A stretch of 64,000 nt of DNA from Datnioides undecimradiatus (GCA_008933995.1 WARS01000008.1:14533648-14597647); one strand, 5' to 3'. Numbered from the stretch's first letter, positions 47,396-59,980 are shown. Notes: generated from the sequence alone by a model not told the origin. A program made the numbers and translations.

Positions 47396-49569
47396 GCAGA
47401 GACAGATGGGTTGAGGCATACTGTCATTAATCTGCAGCAGCCTCACTTTTCCCTAATCGGCTCTGATTCCTGCTGAATCAGCACTACTGACTCCCCTCCA
47501 CTCTGATCAGATTTGACGGGGCTTAGCGCATTTATTCACCCGTCCCAACAACATGGCTGCGCCGCACACTCGGCCGAATGCGCTGTGCAGTATCACTCCC
47601 ATCCTGAGGAGGGCAAAGTTGGCATGTCAGGCTGGAGGGAAATAGACTGGAGATAACGTGAAACAAGTCATTTAAGTTTAAATTATAATGTATTTTTAAT
47701 CAGTTCAATGTAAAATGAATTAGACTTTTCCTGCATAGGGTAAATGTACAGAATGTGCCACCCCCGGTCTATGTCTAAGACAGGACCCAGACTTTATTCA
47801 TTTCTGCTGGGCTTGTAATGATTACACCAGTCCTAAAATCACTTTAGAAACACCAAAAAATGAGATTAGAGGTGAAACGTTTTGAAATAAAACAGTTTAC
47901 TGAAGAATTGTTTTTAAAAAAATCATTAGGTGTGTAATTTTTCTGTTTTTCATTTGGCTTTCAAGAACCTCGGTCCCAGTGGCAGGCTGCATGTAAGAAA
48001 CATGTTCAATCAACAGGGTAACAGGTTTGTGTGCAAGGTCAGGATGAGAAGGGAAAAAGCATGTACTTCATATATGTTAACGAAAGATCTGTGTGTTTGT
48101 CTTGGGCTAATTGTTATTGAATTGTAATCTGTTGTAATCTCACTGTCTTGGTCTATTCTGTGCACACGACATGTCCTGTGTCCTGTCTAATCATAATAAT
48201 AATAAGTTAGCTTAAGTCATCACTGCAGGCCATTCACAGAGAAGGATCCTTATCATCAGTCATTCCTCTCTCCTCTCTAGCACACTGGCGTTTATCCTCT
48301 TGTGTCCAAAAGTATGAGGCGTATTGCGGAGGGCAAAGATCCAGTTGAGTGGCAAATCCATACGTGTGGTATGGCCAACATGTTCGCCTACCACAGCCTT
48401 GGCTACGATGACCTGGATGAGCTGATGAAGGAGCCGAAGCCCCTTTACTTTGTCCTGGAGCTGCTCAAGGTGAGGAAGAACACAAAGGACCATGTGTAAT
48501 ACATTAGTGGGTTTAGTTTACAAAGACAATTCGATGATAAAAACATATATGCAATATGTTGAATGTATGTGAATGACAGGTGCAGCAGCCCAGTGAGTAC
48601 AACAGGGAGACGTGGGCATTGAGTGATGAGGAGAGGCTGAAAGCTGTGCCTGTGCTGCACGGCCAGGGGAACAAGCTCTACAAACAAGGAGAGTACCAAC
48701 AGGCCACACAAAAGTACAAGGAGGCCATCGTCTGCATCAAGAATGTTCAAACAAAGGTCATTACACCAAACAAGTGACCCAAAGCTGTATTTTTATAGAA
48801 ATCATCATGAATAAATGTGGATCTGACCCACTGTCCCCTTTAGGAGAAAGCATGGGACGTCCCGTGGCTGAAGCTGGAGAAGATGGCCAACACCTTAACG
48901 CTCAACTACTGCCAGTGTCTGCTGCGCATGGAGGAATACTACGAGGTCATTGAACACACCACTGACATTATCAACCAGCACCCAGGTACGTCACCGACAT
49001 AGACAGATGGAGACAGTTTTAAAGCAGAAAAAGTTTTCTTTGCTAAGTAGATTAGCACTTTCCATCCGGCTGATATATGAGGGTGAAAGGCAGCCGTGCT
49101 GTGTAAGCAGTACAGCCTCACCAGCCTTTAATAAGCTGGGTGTGTTTTCACTGTGTGTGTGTGTGTGTGTGTGCAATTTTTAATAGCATCTGTAAATGTA
49201 TGTTTCCTTTGTCTATAAAAGTCCTATTAAAAGGTCTGGTGCCTGTACTTCAGCATGCGCAGTCTGTGTTTTAAGATGCACGGGAGTGAAATACACACTC
49301 ATGTCGTCTTGATTAAGAACTATGGAACTACATAGACATATTTAAATGTGCTTGTATTATGTCCTCCAGGCTCAATGAAGGCCTTCTACCTGCGAGGCAA
49401 GGCCCACATGGAGGTGTGGAACGAGGCGGAGGCCCGGCAGGACTTCAGCAGGGTGTTGGACCTGGACCCCGGCATGAAGAAGGCAGTCAAGAAGGACCTG
49501 ACTGTGCTTAACATGCGCATGGAGGAGAAGAACCAGGAGGACAAGAACAAGTACAAGGGCATGTTTTAA
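45015..49569 (+). CDS. aipl1: aipl1, aryl-hydrocarbon-receptor-interacting-protein-like 1 (six exons, complete)
   Basis: AIPL1 is a cytosolic HSP90 co-chaperone of photoreceptors needed for folding and assembly of cGMP phosphodiesterase PDE6; human loss causes Leber congenital amaurosis type 4. Exons: 45,015-45,119; 46,548-46,727; 48,281-48,469; 48,580-48,756; 48,844-48,985; 49,370-49,569. All introns are GT-AG. Phases agree, and the join gives 330 residues ending KNKYKGMF. Motifs match the family closely: [74 protein letters not shown]. An FKBP-like domain spans about residues 25-165 and three TPRs about 180-300. The primate proline-rich tail is absent, as in other non-primates. The start has a good context (ACAAGATGT). 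It is AIPL1 rather than AIP because the N-terminus is of the AIPL1 type. Teleosts may have two paralogues (aipl1a/b), and I cannot say which this is. Confidence 0.96.
45120..46547 (+). other. aipl1: aipl1 intron 1
   Basis: A GT-AG intron of 1,428 bp, AT-rich, with no repeat or nested gene recognised. Confidence 0.9.
46548..46727 (+). CDS. aipl1: aipl1 exon 2
   Basis: Encodes residues 36-95 of the FKBP-like domain ([20 protein letters not shown] ... FWCDTI). Acceptor TTTTTACTCCAG, donor ATT/GTGAGT, phase 0 on both sides. Confidence 0.95.
46728..48280 (+). other. aipl1: aipl1 intron 2, with (ATA)n and (GT)n microsatellites
   Basis: A GT-AG intron of 1,553 bp holding an (AAT)n tract at 47,061-47,083 and a (GT)13 at 47,369-47,395. 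The open frames running out of exon 2 end within the intron. Confidence 0.9.
48281..48469 (+). CDS. aipl1: aipl1 exon 3
   Basis: Encodes residues 96-158, the end of the FKBP-like domain ([20 protein letters not shown] ... LELLK). Acceptor CTCTCCTCTCTAG, donor AAG/GTGAGG, phase 0. Confidence 0.95.
48580..48756 (+). CDS. aipl1: aipl1 exon 4
   Basis: Encodes residues 159-217: the linker ([20 protein letters not shown]) and the first TPR helix pair ([20 protein letters not shown]). Acceptor GAATGACAG, donor AAG/GTCATT, which is a weak donor but in phase 0 and supported by protein similarity across the junction. Confidence 0.93.
48844..48985 (+). CDS. aipl1: aipl1 exon 5
   Basis: Encodes residues 218-264 (second [23 protein letters not shown]) plus one base of the next codon. 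Acceptor TGTCCCCTTTAG, donor CAG/GTACGT, phase 1. Cys242 aligns with the human Cys239 position mutated in LCA4. Confidence 0.95.
48986..49369 (+). other. aipl1: aipl1 intron 5 with a (GT)n tract
   Basis: A GT-AG intron of 384 bp; a perfect (GT)n run lies at about 49,153-49,173. Introns 3 and 4 of the same gene are much smaller (110 and 87 bp). Confidence 0.9.
49370..49569 (+). CDS. aipl1: aipl1 exon 6 (last)
   Basis: Encodes the third TPR and C-terminal helix, from the split Gly265 to the stop at 49,567-49,569. The acceptor is GTCCTCCAG. Trp281 in EVWNEAEAR aligns with human Trp278, the site of the common LCA4 nonsense variant. The protein ends [10 protein letters not shown]. Confidence 0.95.
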
Positions 49570-49854
49570 CCAGGACAGACTGTGGTGGAGGTGCAGAATC
49601 AAAGAGGAGATGTCATAAGAGAATGAAGTTGTTAGATAATTAATCTATTTGTTTATATCAGCCTTTAACCCCCAAAACTAAACCTGCAGTGACTGTTACT
49701 CCCAGGAGTGTGAAGGTCCAATGAAATTATCCTGGTTTGTTAGATCAAGGAGTTAAATGAACCTTTTGACCTTTCCTTGAATCAAAATTAAGTCAAAGAC
49801 GTAAAACAAAGGTCTTTTGCCCTGATAACATTATTTAATCTGGTTAATATTTTA

Positions 49855-49875
49855 ATTTATTTATTTATTTATTTA
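49855..49875 (+). promoter_or_regulatory. aipl1: AU-rich element in the presumed aipl1 3' UTR
   Basis: Five overlapping ATTTA pentamers occur in a row, 286 bp after the stop codon and before the first AATAAA. This is the classical AU-rich element pattern tied to mRNA turnover and binding by ELAV/TTP-type proteins. It may also be just an (ATTT)n microsatellite. Confidence 0.45.
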
Positions 49876-49984
49876 GGTTAATGATTTGTTTGGATTTCAT
49901 TTATGATCATTCTTCTATTTAATAGGCCCCACGTAACTAACCGCTGACATTATGGATGCATTACACAAGGTATGATACAGTTGC

Positions 49985-50165
49985 TCACATTGTCAGTGAG
50001 GAATATTGACACCACTCCTAGCTGGAGCTAGCGGCCGGTTAGCTTAGCTTAGCAGAAAGACTGGAGATGAGAGGAAACAGCCAGTCTTGTTCTATCAAAC
50101 AAAGTCCACTGACCAGCCATATTGTAACTTGTTGATTATTGAGCTTTGAAGACACTGGTGAGGGA
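49985..50165 (+). repeat. MITE-like repeat fragment, copy of the GGTTAGCTTAGC family, in the presumed aipl1 3' UTR
   Basis: GAGGAATATTGACACCACTC (about 49,999-50,018) and GCTAGCGGCCGGTTAGCTTAGCTTAGCAG...AAAGACTGGA...GGAAACAGCCAG match the 5' terminal and core blocks of the family at 5,580-6,145. The right half of the element is truncated or decayed. It lies between the aipl1 stop and the first AATAAA. Confidence 0.65.
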
Positions 50166-50187
50166 GACCATGCTGATTCTTTTCACC

Positions 50188-50193
50188 AATAAA
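50188..50193 (+). terminator. aipl1: Candidate poly(A) signal of aipl1
   Basis: AATAAA is the first canonical signal found after the aipl1 stop (619 bp downstream), followed by a TTG/TTGT-rich stretch (TTGTTGCTTGTAAATTATGTT). A second AATAAA is at 50,472-50,477. Which is used needs transcript data. Confidence 0.5.
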
Positions 50194-50199
50194 TTGTTG

Positions 50200-51900
50200 C
50201 TTGTAAATTATGTTATGAAAGCAAATGGCACCACATTTTCACTATTTTGGCCACTTTCTTTCCTTAAACTATGTCAAAGAACTGACCTAACAGTGATTCC
50301 AAAGTGTTATTTACATTAAATTAAACCCAGGTCTTGTAAGCACATTGCCCTTCCACAAGGTGGGGCTCTGACCACAACTATTCCTCTGCTTTAACCCGAA
50401 CCCTGTTAGAAAGAAATACCCCGAGCGTCAAGCAGCTTCTCGTTTTCCTGGAGAGTCTGGGAACTCGTAAAAATAAATGATCTGGATTGTGTCTGCAGCC
50501 TCGTTCCTGTGCACATCATAAAAGATCTTACAGTTTATAGCAGAGTGTTATAAAGCTTTGACAGTGATACAGCAAAGAGATGGATGGAAACAGAAGGAGT
50601 TTGAGCGTGGGGGGTGTGACTAATACATCTGGGGAATGCAGTGAAAAACACATTTGAATGCACTTGTGTTTGTGCAATGTGATATTAGATCAATAGTCTG
50701 ACATCACACTGGGAGCTCACTTTCATTCAGGGAATCCCCACATATCACTGTCTGCACTACACCCACCCACCCATCACTACCACAGGTCACAGTGGAGTGT
50801 GGCAGTCACTCTGGGAAATGAGGCTGACGCTAATGCACCAGTCCAATGATGAGGGGAAATCAATAGGAGCAAAGCAAAGGAGGAAAAAACACGGAGAACC
50901 GCGATCATACAGTCAAACCATAGCACACAAGCCCTATAACCATCTTTGCTAATGCAGTATTGGCTGATCTGAGGCCAGTAAACAAGGGGACTAAAAACTG
51001 TGGCTTTATACAGCACCCACTGGAGACTGTATGCAATCGATCTCTTTTTAGATGCAGCAAAACATTTTATTTTATTAATCAGTATACCTAAATATCCACA
51101 ATGCGCCCAAGAAAGAGTTGATATATAATATTAAGGTGTGGCATTGCACACCTTTGCTCCCTAAACACGACGGGACTTCAGTAAATCCTGCATAGCAGCA
51201 CAATCCGCCGCCGGCTTTCCTCCATGAACCACTGGTGCTGATGTTGAGAAGAGAAAAAAGAAAGGGTGGAGGAGGAGGAGGAGGAGGAGGAGGGGGCTCC
51301 GCGCCAGACTGCCCCGCTACAACATGAGATGCGTCAAGCCCGCCAGAGAAAGCCAATTTGGCACCGGAAGCTCGAAGACCGTGTATTTAAAATAATAAAA
51401 TAATAAAAAAATGTGTCAGATTTTAGAGGAAAGGTAATAAATAAATGACATGAATATGATTTTGAGTTTCTTTACATGTCGCCCTTTGCTATTACTCCTA
51501 AACTAATTATTTTCTTTTAATTTATACCTTGAATGTCATTTAAATCTGTTTTCTTTCGCTTTCAGTAATTTGACAAAAAGCTTTTATTCAGAGAAACTTA
51601 CATTAGGAGTTATTACGGGATTCTTTGTCTTGCTTTAGGACACTTTGATATGTGGACAGAAGAACCAGCAACCCCGTAACTGCACTATTCACATTCATAG
51701 TCTATAAAAAGCAACATATATCACAATTAATAAATCAAATGATGCCTTAATACTGAGCCCAAAGGTGTGTTTTCTCAGTGAGATACTTTACTGAGCACGT
51801 GTACAAACAATCATTCACCGTAGCAATAATTATATTTTAATTTAATTTAAGTTATATGTGTTTAATGTAATGTTTTGTATCGGTTAATTGTTGTCACGTT
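50200..51900. other. Intergenic stretch between aipl1 and trarg1
   Basis: No gene found. It includes a CCAC-rich spot at 50,759-50,773, a (GGA)n tract at 51,268-51,292 flanked by GC-rich sequence, then AT-rich DNA (51,380-51,900). Confidence 0.55.
51268..51292. repeat. (GGA)8 microsatellite
   Basis: Perfect trinucleotide repeat; it gives a poly-Pro artefact frame on the minus strand. Confidence 0.92.
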
Positions 51901-51924
51901 ACCCTTGCTGGCAAATGAAGCTTT

Positions 51925-51955
51925 AATTTTGTGTTACGTCACCGGAAGTCTCCTG
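51925..51955 (+). promoter_or_regulatory. trarg1: trarg1 candidate core promoter: CRE-like and ETS sites
   Basis: TTACGTCA at 51,934-51,941 (CREB/ATF or PAR-bZIP type) abuts CCGGAAGT at 51,942-51,949 (ETS). Composition changes here from AT-rich to a GC- and purine-rich leader running to the ATG at 52,592. An AP-1-type TGAGTCA follows at 52,284-52,290. The leader contains no convincing intron, so the 5' UTR may be about 600 bp long and unspliced. Confidence 0.5.
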
Positions 51956-52582
51956 CTGTAACACAGGTAGGCTGACACTGGTCCCAAGTTGAGTACAGTC
52001 ACTGTGCTGCTGCGGCGTGGAGGGAGTGGAGGAGAGGAGGAGGAGAAAGTGGCTCATTTGGGGGGTTTGCTTGCAGAGAGACGCATCGCCTTCATCCGCC
52101 TGTCTTAAAAAAAAAAGCAAAGAGAGGCGTTCAGGGTACTTTTCAGTGAACGGACACACTTGGGGGGAAAAGTGGTGGGACTGGACCACGGCGGGCGACA
52201 GGAGCTCCGCTGACTGAATTGTTCCTCCTCGGATGTATCAGAGAGGAGGGGAGGTTTTCTGATCCGAGCCCCTTATTCGGGGATGAGTCAAGCGGCGGAT
52301 GTGAAGGAAGGTGATGGAAAGTGATTGAAGAGGAAGAATGATCTCCACAGACGCCTTTCACCTCCTCTCTGGCTTTCTTCTTTTCCTTTCCCGAGCTTTT
52401 TAAAACACATCCCCTGTGATATATTCTCATTTTGATCGAGCCACCACACCTCAGCTGGTGATCGCACTCCTGGTTATTCCTCAGTTGTAAAAACTTGTAT
52501 TCAGGTTTATTATGGGATGTTGTAGTCGGTTTTAAAGCATTAAAAATAGTTATTACGTTTTGATCAAAGTTGACACAATTGA

Positions 52583-53083
<501 letters not shown>

Positions 53084-53129
53084 TGATGGATAAACACGCT
53101 GCAAAGATGATGAATCAGACAAGATGCCT

Positions 53130-53154
53130 CCACAACAACAACAACAACAACAAA
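53130..53154. repeat. (CAA)8 microsatellite
   Basis: Perfect trinucleotide repeat just inside the presumed trarg1 intron. Confidence 0.92.
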
Positions 53155-55848
53155 CAGCTCTATAACTCTGCAATAATCTGTTATGGTTCTATTATCACCG
53201 ACACTTAGTGCTTGTTTGAGTTTTAGCTATGTGTTATTTGAAGAAAGTGGGAGTGAGTAGGACGAAAGTCAGTAAGACAGCAAATTAAACATTTGAGAAG
53301 CCAGAACTGACAAATATCACCATCAGCGTTTCATCAATCATCAAAATAGTCACTGATTCAGCTCGACGTCTTGTAAGAATATCTTAAAATACTTCAAATA
53401 TTGCATATTTCAGTGAAAGAAAATCATTTTCTTAATTTCTGTAGCTGCAAAAAGTGCTGTTGGCTCCGTGGTTCCTGATAAAGTCTGGGGTTTGATGGGA
53501 TATACGCGTGCACACACTCACACGCACACGCAGCTCTCACAGTGCTGAGGCTTTAAGTGATCCCAGGCCTGCTGCTGCCACTCAGCTTCAGGTTGTTCTG
53601 GTTTAGAGGCGCTGACACTTGATTAATCTTCTCACTGGAAAGTTTCAGGATGCAAGAAATGCCGATACAAGCTGCAGCAGAGACACTGAAGACGTATCCG
53701 GCAGCCACAGATGCCTGATAAGCTGCTGCTCTCCGGTCAATGCATGCATGAAATCAAAATGCACAAGTACATGCACCTCGTATTCGCACTTAAGTAAATG
53801 CACCACATTCAGGCACATACATTCAGTAAATCCATTCCCTCCTTGTCGCCTCTCTCCGCAGCGGCGAGGGGCCTGCAGTAAAAGTGTTGGAGTTGCTGCA
53901 GGTTTTATGTTTGATTTAGATGTGTCGAAACACAAACGTGGCATGAAGGTCAAGTGCAAGTGAAATATGTGTCACTTTTATTACTGATTAATGACAATCG
54001 GCCGTACCTTGCTGACGGTGGCCCTCGCTTCACTTTGGCACTCAAACGCTTAGAACTTATGCAATATGGCAGTGATACTGCAGCAGGGCTGAGAACATAT
54101 TAACGCTCCACGTTCTGTCTTCAGATTACACTTGTGCAAGTTGATACAGCAAAAACATCCTGTGAGGAAAGGCTGCAGGAGACACGTGATGATGGCCCAA
54201 GTATGTCCCACCGTATAGAAGGTGACACTGCTCCATCAGTGCAGACTCAGATGTGGAAAAGTTGAGTGGGAGAATCCACAAAGTCAATATGTGGAATAAA
54301 AACATGTAAAGGCCCTGTGGGATAAGAATTGCAAACGCATGTGGCTCAATATTTATTTCAGTTAGGTCATTACAGACCTGACCTCAAGCCCGCTGATCAA
54401 TAGGTTATTTGTTGTTACGTACTATTATGTACTGTAGCGTTGCACACACGCGCGCTTACACAAAGCCTTTGGCTACACAGACGCAGATTTGCATAGTTTG
54501 ACACAGGCTTTTCTCCAAGGCTGCGGGTCAGTAATCCCGCACCTTTTCACTCGTAGTTGCTTTAATCTTCAGCCAAAAAGCTCCTCAGATGACCGACACC
54601 GGTGGTGACAGAAATCGAAGGTGTGCTGACCTATTGAAACTGTACATCAAGGTCAAATCGCGTGATGAATCGTACATAAGCCCTCTGTCTTCTATCAGTA
54701 ACAAGGCCCTGTAATTGTTTGTGTCCGTCCTTAAACGCCAGTCTCTTTCAACGGGATTACGCCTAATCCCTGGTCAAAGATATAATGGATATCATTTAAG
54801 TGTTTGGCTGCTCAGGAGCAGATATTTTGGTTTATTCATAACCTCCACAAAGGTTTTCACTGGGCTAAATTAGTGTTGTGGTTTGTCTTGTATTACGAGA
54901 ACAATATTTTGTTATTTTGAGTTATTTTATTTCTTAGCCTAAGCGTAGTCAAAACAGCACTCAGACAGCGCGTAGCATCCCAACCGGACAGGCGGGCGGG
55001 ACGTTTGGAGGAATTTGATTTGACCATTGAGAAAAATTCAAAGGGCTGTGGACAATATCAGACATGGAGAGTCAGACGCTAGCCTCCATTCGGTTATAGG
55101 ATAGACGAGGAGGAGGCTGCTAGCTAGTTTGAGCTGGTTTCTTTGCCCATTGCAACAATCGTGGGGAGTTTCTACGCTGTGATCGTGACATATCTAGTTA
55201 ATTTGTTTCATTCTTTATCTGTTTTAAGCATTAAACGCCAAAAAAAGTAAAACTTGCACGGGAGTTTGTGACACAGTTTTCAGTTGTTATAGTCAATCAG
55301 TGAACCTCCACTAACCAAACCACTTTCTTTTACTTTAACTGCATAAGCAACAAAAGCTGTGAAAAGTCACAAAAACAGTGGTTCATCACATCTGAAACAA
55401 CTAAAGCAAAACCACGCAGAGTGTCCTGTTACGTGCAAGAAAGAAAGGCAATCTAATATAACTGAGCAGTACAGATAATTTAAGCTTTTACTGGCTTTTA
55501 CATTGAACACTTGGCGGCAGTCGTTCAGTGGCGTCAGTAGCAGCTCTGCTGTGTCGTGATTTTGCCTCCAGTCTTAGTAGCTACTGACACAGCCGCTGGT
55601 GTTTTTCAGCGCACTTTACTTCTGACACTGTGCAGCAGCCAACAATCCAATCTAAAGAGAAACAAGGCAAAGGCAATGCAGTAAAACCATTAGTTCTGTA
55701 ATATCACTCCTGTGGGCACTACACACCAAAGGGAATATCAGGCGGTATCCGCGAGACAGCCTGTACTTCCCCGAGCCATCATCATGAACCCACTGACATT
55801 CACAAGTCAGCTGCTCGCTAATGGCACAGGGTGTGTTTCTGTGAGTGA

Positions 55849-55879
<31 letters not shown>

Positions 55880-56365
55880 CGAGAGCGAAAGATAGGGGCT
55901 TCGACAGAGGGCAGAAGAAAGAAAATTGAAGGAGGGGGGAAACTGGAGCCGGCCACTAACTCAATAGAAGGCGAGAGGAGTCAATTTAGTTTCTCTGCAG
56001 AGGGCAGATTGCAGCAGTTAGCCAACTCCGTGGCAGCGCTCAACATCCTCTCTCTTTCCTGGGTGCACGGAAAGGGGATACGGGTTTCACAAAGAAGATC
56101 AAAACATCATTCGCTACAAGGGCAGATGGGCACGAGAGAGACAGCAAATGGCTATAAAGTTGTTCTTTTCACTGGATTAGGAAGGAATTGAATCCGATAC
56201 CACAGTAATGTCAGATAAGTGCAAGTGAGTGAGAGCAGGATACTTCTGGAACTTAAGATTTGAAACTATGCTACTAAAACCACTGCAGTGTTGCTTTACC
56301 TGACTGCATATGTGGGTTAAATGCTAGTAAGTAGGTTTCCTGAATATCCCAGGTCAAGTCTAGGT

Positions 56366-56723
56366 CAGGGTTGCCCAGTACGTCGATGGCGATCAATCGG
56401 TAGATTGCCAAGGTAGTGCGGGTAGATCACGTGCCATTCAAGCCAAATGTTTTAGATGTGAGTCTATCATCTATCCTCAGTATGGCATTTGACACTTGGT
56501 TGATGTACTACACAATGACAGATTGACGGGCGGCCAGTCTGAGATCTCTTCCCTTCTAGCATCTGGATCCCCACACATGCGCGGTCAAACGTGCGAGCTG
56601 CTACGAGCAGCAGCAGCCGTATGTATTATTTATTTATTTATTTATTTATTTAATGTAGGTAGATCATTTTGACATGGTCATTGTAAAAGTAGCTCGCAAG
56701 CCTAAAAAGTGTGGGCACCTCTG
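56366..56723. mobile_element. hAT-like MITE (non-autonomous DNA transposon)
   Basis: The left end CAGGGTTGCCCA and the right end TGGGCACCTCTG are imperfect terminal inverted repeats (reverse complement CAGAGGTGCCCA, 10 of 12 matching). Flanking 8-mers GTCTAGGT (left) and CTCTACAT (right) resemble a decayed hAT target-site duplication with the usual nTCTAnnn core. Next to the left end is GTCGATGGCGATCAATCGGT, then AGATTGCC, a pattern I know from abundant hAT repeats of vertebrates. An (ATTT)n tract sits at about 56,625-56,652. No transposase frame, so it depends on an autonomous relative. Confidence 0.65.
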
Positions 56724-58464
56724 CTCTACATGGACAGTTACTGTCAGTTAAAACCTAAGAGCACAGTAGAAATTACATCTGCTTTGATTCACTATGTTTA
56801 TGTGTATTTGTCATCAAAGTCGGCAAGTCGTGTGCCACAAACCAGAGTGTTCTTTTGTTTTTTTCAAATGGAGAACAGATCACATTACCGTCTAGTATTA
56901 AAAAGTGTTAATGTGTAGCGACAAGCAAAAAATGATCACTTGACTCTGATCCCAGGACACAAACAAGACTCAGAATGCATGCTGGCATTGCTCCATATCT
57001 GCCTGAACTATTAGCTGCTAATAAGACAATGGTCTGTGTGTTGTCATCACACCTAAACCAAATTCTCTTAGCTGTCTACTTGTACCTTCAAAATGATCTG
57101 AGCAATTCATACGGTCCCCTTTCCCTGTGGTGGTGACAAAAGGAAAACATCAAAAACATCAAACAAGGCCAGTTTCCATGTTTTAATCCTGTAAACGACC
57201 GAAATGAACTATAATTAAACACAATCTGTCGAGGCCTCATTTAGCCTTGTAAAAGAGTCAGCATCTTTTTGCAAAGGCAGATGGTGCATTGCTAACAACG
57301 GGACCGCCAAAAACCCATCATCCATCATCATCCACCACCACTTCCAGCAGCAGACCCACCTAAAAGCCAGCCTCCAGCTGGCTGCCGCCACAGATCTCTG
57401 ACAGATGCTCTGGTGGGGAAGGCTTGCGGCTGGCAAACACAGAAGATGTGCAGTCAATTATGGGGATTGGAGAGGCAGGGGTTTTTACTGCCCAGACCAG
57501 CCTATCCCAGTAATGGGAAGGCCCAAACTGCAGGAGCATTATTGCACGCTCGGCAGATTTGCCTGTGAAATATGGACTCGCAATGCTGCACTCGGTGGAT
57601 GACTGTGTATGTGTGCGTAGGTAAATGACCTCTTATTAGCAATCTAATTCTGCAGACATAGTGGGAGAGCATTTCATACTGTTGTTGCAGAGAAAGAGAC
57701 AACCAGAGACTGCTCGTATTATAACAGACAACCAGTTTCTAGATATCTTGCAATTGCAATGTTAAAACTGTCAAAGTGATGATTTTATCACTTAACAGTG
57801 GATAAAATAGTGGAAAGCTTTCGCTGGTATGGAGAGAATGGCTTTAGAGCACCACCCAGCAACATGAGGCTTGGGGGGGGAAGGGTGCTTTTAGCTACTG
57901 TATGTTGTACAGGAGGCTCTTTTTCGATACAAGCACTCAGAGCTTCTAACATCAAAGTCAAATCCAACATGAAGGAGCTTTAATATTAACACTGAGTGGA
58001 AATTCAATGGTAAATATTCATTAATCACCTCATGATGTTCACATTGTGTATTGATAAGCTTTGTCACAGTCATTGATAACCCTTAAAGAAATGGACAAAC
58101 GCAACAGATGGAGGTGCCCAATGTATATTTCTACACTAAAAGTTTATAATATATCTATTATATTGCAATATACCTGAGCTTAAAGCTCTTCTTTAGAAAT
58201 GTAATTTCCAGTAAATGCATACAAATCACACACACACTCTTGACATTTGATTTTAGCCACTTTGTTAACCACGTTGGTCCAAACTGAAATATTTAGTTAA
58301 CTATAGGATCCATTGCCCTGTGGCATGCATTGATGCCCCATTCAACTTTTTTTTAATTTCCAGTCATCATCAGGTGAAATTTGACATTGGTACAGTCCTT
58401 AAGTTTATACTAAAATAATTAAATACTGATAAAAACTGATGACAATCAACCAGTCTCAGTTGTT

Positions 58465-58630
58465 CTTTGCGTTTGGTGCTAATGAGCAAACGTCTGCGTG
58501 CTTAAACACTAATGGTAAACGTTATGCCAGCTAAACAGCAACATGTTAGCATTTCCATTGTGAGGTTGTAAGCACGCTAACATTAGCTCCCCTGTGCCTT
58601 GGTTCAGTGTTGTGCTGCTAGCTGCTGCTG
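58465..58630 (+). repeat. TAGC-rich interspersed fish repeat fragment
   Basis: Block order GCGTTTGGTGCTAATGAGCAAACGTCTGCGTG, then AATGGTAAACGTTATGCCAGCTAAAC, GCAACATGTTAGCATTTCCATTGTGAGG, GCACGCTAACATTAGCTC and CTGTGCCTTGG follows a widespread percomorph repeat. A different part of this family is at 10,485-10,566. Strongly decayed and non-coding. Confidence 0.6.
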
Positions 58631-59940
58631 CTAACATTATCCAGTTTTCTTTTCACAAACACATTACTAATGGCAGCATGCCTTAATACTGTCTGCAGTG
58701 TATTGTGCTTTGAATTAAATTGTGAAACCGACTTACCACTCGTGCGCTAAATGGAAAAATGCATTCACCGTAATGGCCTTGTGTTTTTGTGTTGCTAACA
58801 CTGAGTTAGCTTTCCGATTCACAGGCCAACCAAGATATAAATACAATTAAAATTTATGAGCTGCAGCAGGAGCAGCTAGAAACCATTTTATAGCTTCAAG
58901 AATGAGAGCTTTGCCATCATGGGTCTGACAGATCTGATCATCTGACCACATTGAGTGGTTTGCAATTTTAATGGAGATTCTACTGTAACAAGACCGCACC
59001 TAAAAGCCCTGTTAGCGGCCCCTAGAGGCTATAATGCTCCTTACACCCAACCAGGCTGAAGATCAACCAGCAACCTAGTTCTCCCTTTTTTAGGGCTTAC
59101 AAAAGTCTACAATTACTAAATTATAAATCGTCCTCAACCTTAAATCGTGAAAAACATTTTTGAATTCAGGTTTTTAAGTGAAAGAGTTAAATCCATACCA
59201 CAGTGGGGAATACGCCACATAAAACGAAAGCGTGATCACAGAAAGAACATTTTATATAGAATAATAAAATACCAGGTGTGAATACAAGTGAGCACATTTA
59301 ATTGAATGAAAATGGTCAGTCTGACATTTGACATAGACATAACTACACACCAGCTCCTGGTCAGACGCTGCCCGCCTCCACCAGGCTGCTGCTGCCCTTC
59401 CATTATTAATGACAAGAAAGAAAGAGAGCACTTAGTGACTTACTAGCCTCCACCTTCCTCTCGTGTGTGTGTGTGTGTACACGTGGAGCACAACGAAAAC
59501 TGGACGAGACACTTCCAGGGTAGAATTTCCCATTCAGAAAACAAATATGACTAGGTTTACTCTCGTTTTGAATCAATATACTGTAGACATTCATCAGGCA
59601 AGCGCAGGTGGCCTCCCACTAACCACACACACGCACAGAATCAGTCACTGCCACAGAGGCTAACATAAAAAAAGCCAGTTGTATTAAACTAAGATGCCAG
59701 TATGTCTTTTCTTCTCTTTTCTATTGAGGATGGTAAATATTACCATTTTTATTTTTTTTTTTCCAACAATGTTTTCTCTCTACGCGACTAAATGGGCAGT
59801 ATTTTCTGAAAGAGGCGTCCATTGATTTAAGGTGCTGATGCTGCTTTCCTCTGTGATGTGAGTCCAGATCAATACGGGCTCCACTGGGACTGTGTTTGTA
59901 CCATAGCTTCACATTGCAGTCCTGGAAGTGAGAAGCTGAA

Positions 59941-59941
<1 letters not shown>

Positions 59942-59978
<37 letters not shown>
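59942..59978. repeat. (TG)18 microsatellite
   Basis: A 37-bp perfect dinucleotide repeat followed by AGGGGGCGG. Confidence 0.94.

Positions 59979-59980
<2 letters not shown>

Noticed and set aside
51075-51356. Minus-strand ORF with a poly-Pro segment upstream of trarg1
   Set aside because: The poly-Pro comes from the (GGA)8 repeat, with no other coding signal.
53619-53963. 114-codon ORF after the trarg1 exon, considered as trarg1 exon 2
   Set aside because: It lacks the GARRLGR-type motif and the second membrane helix expected of the family.
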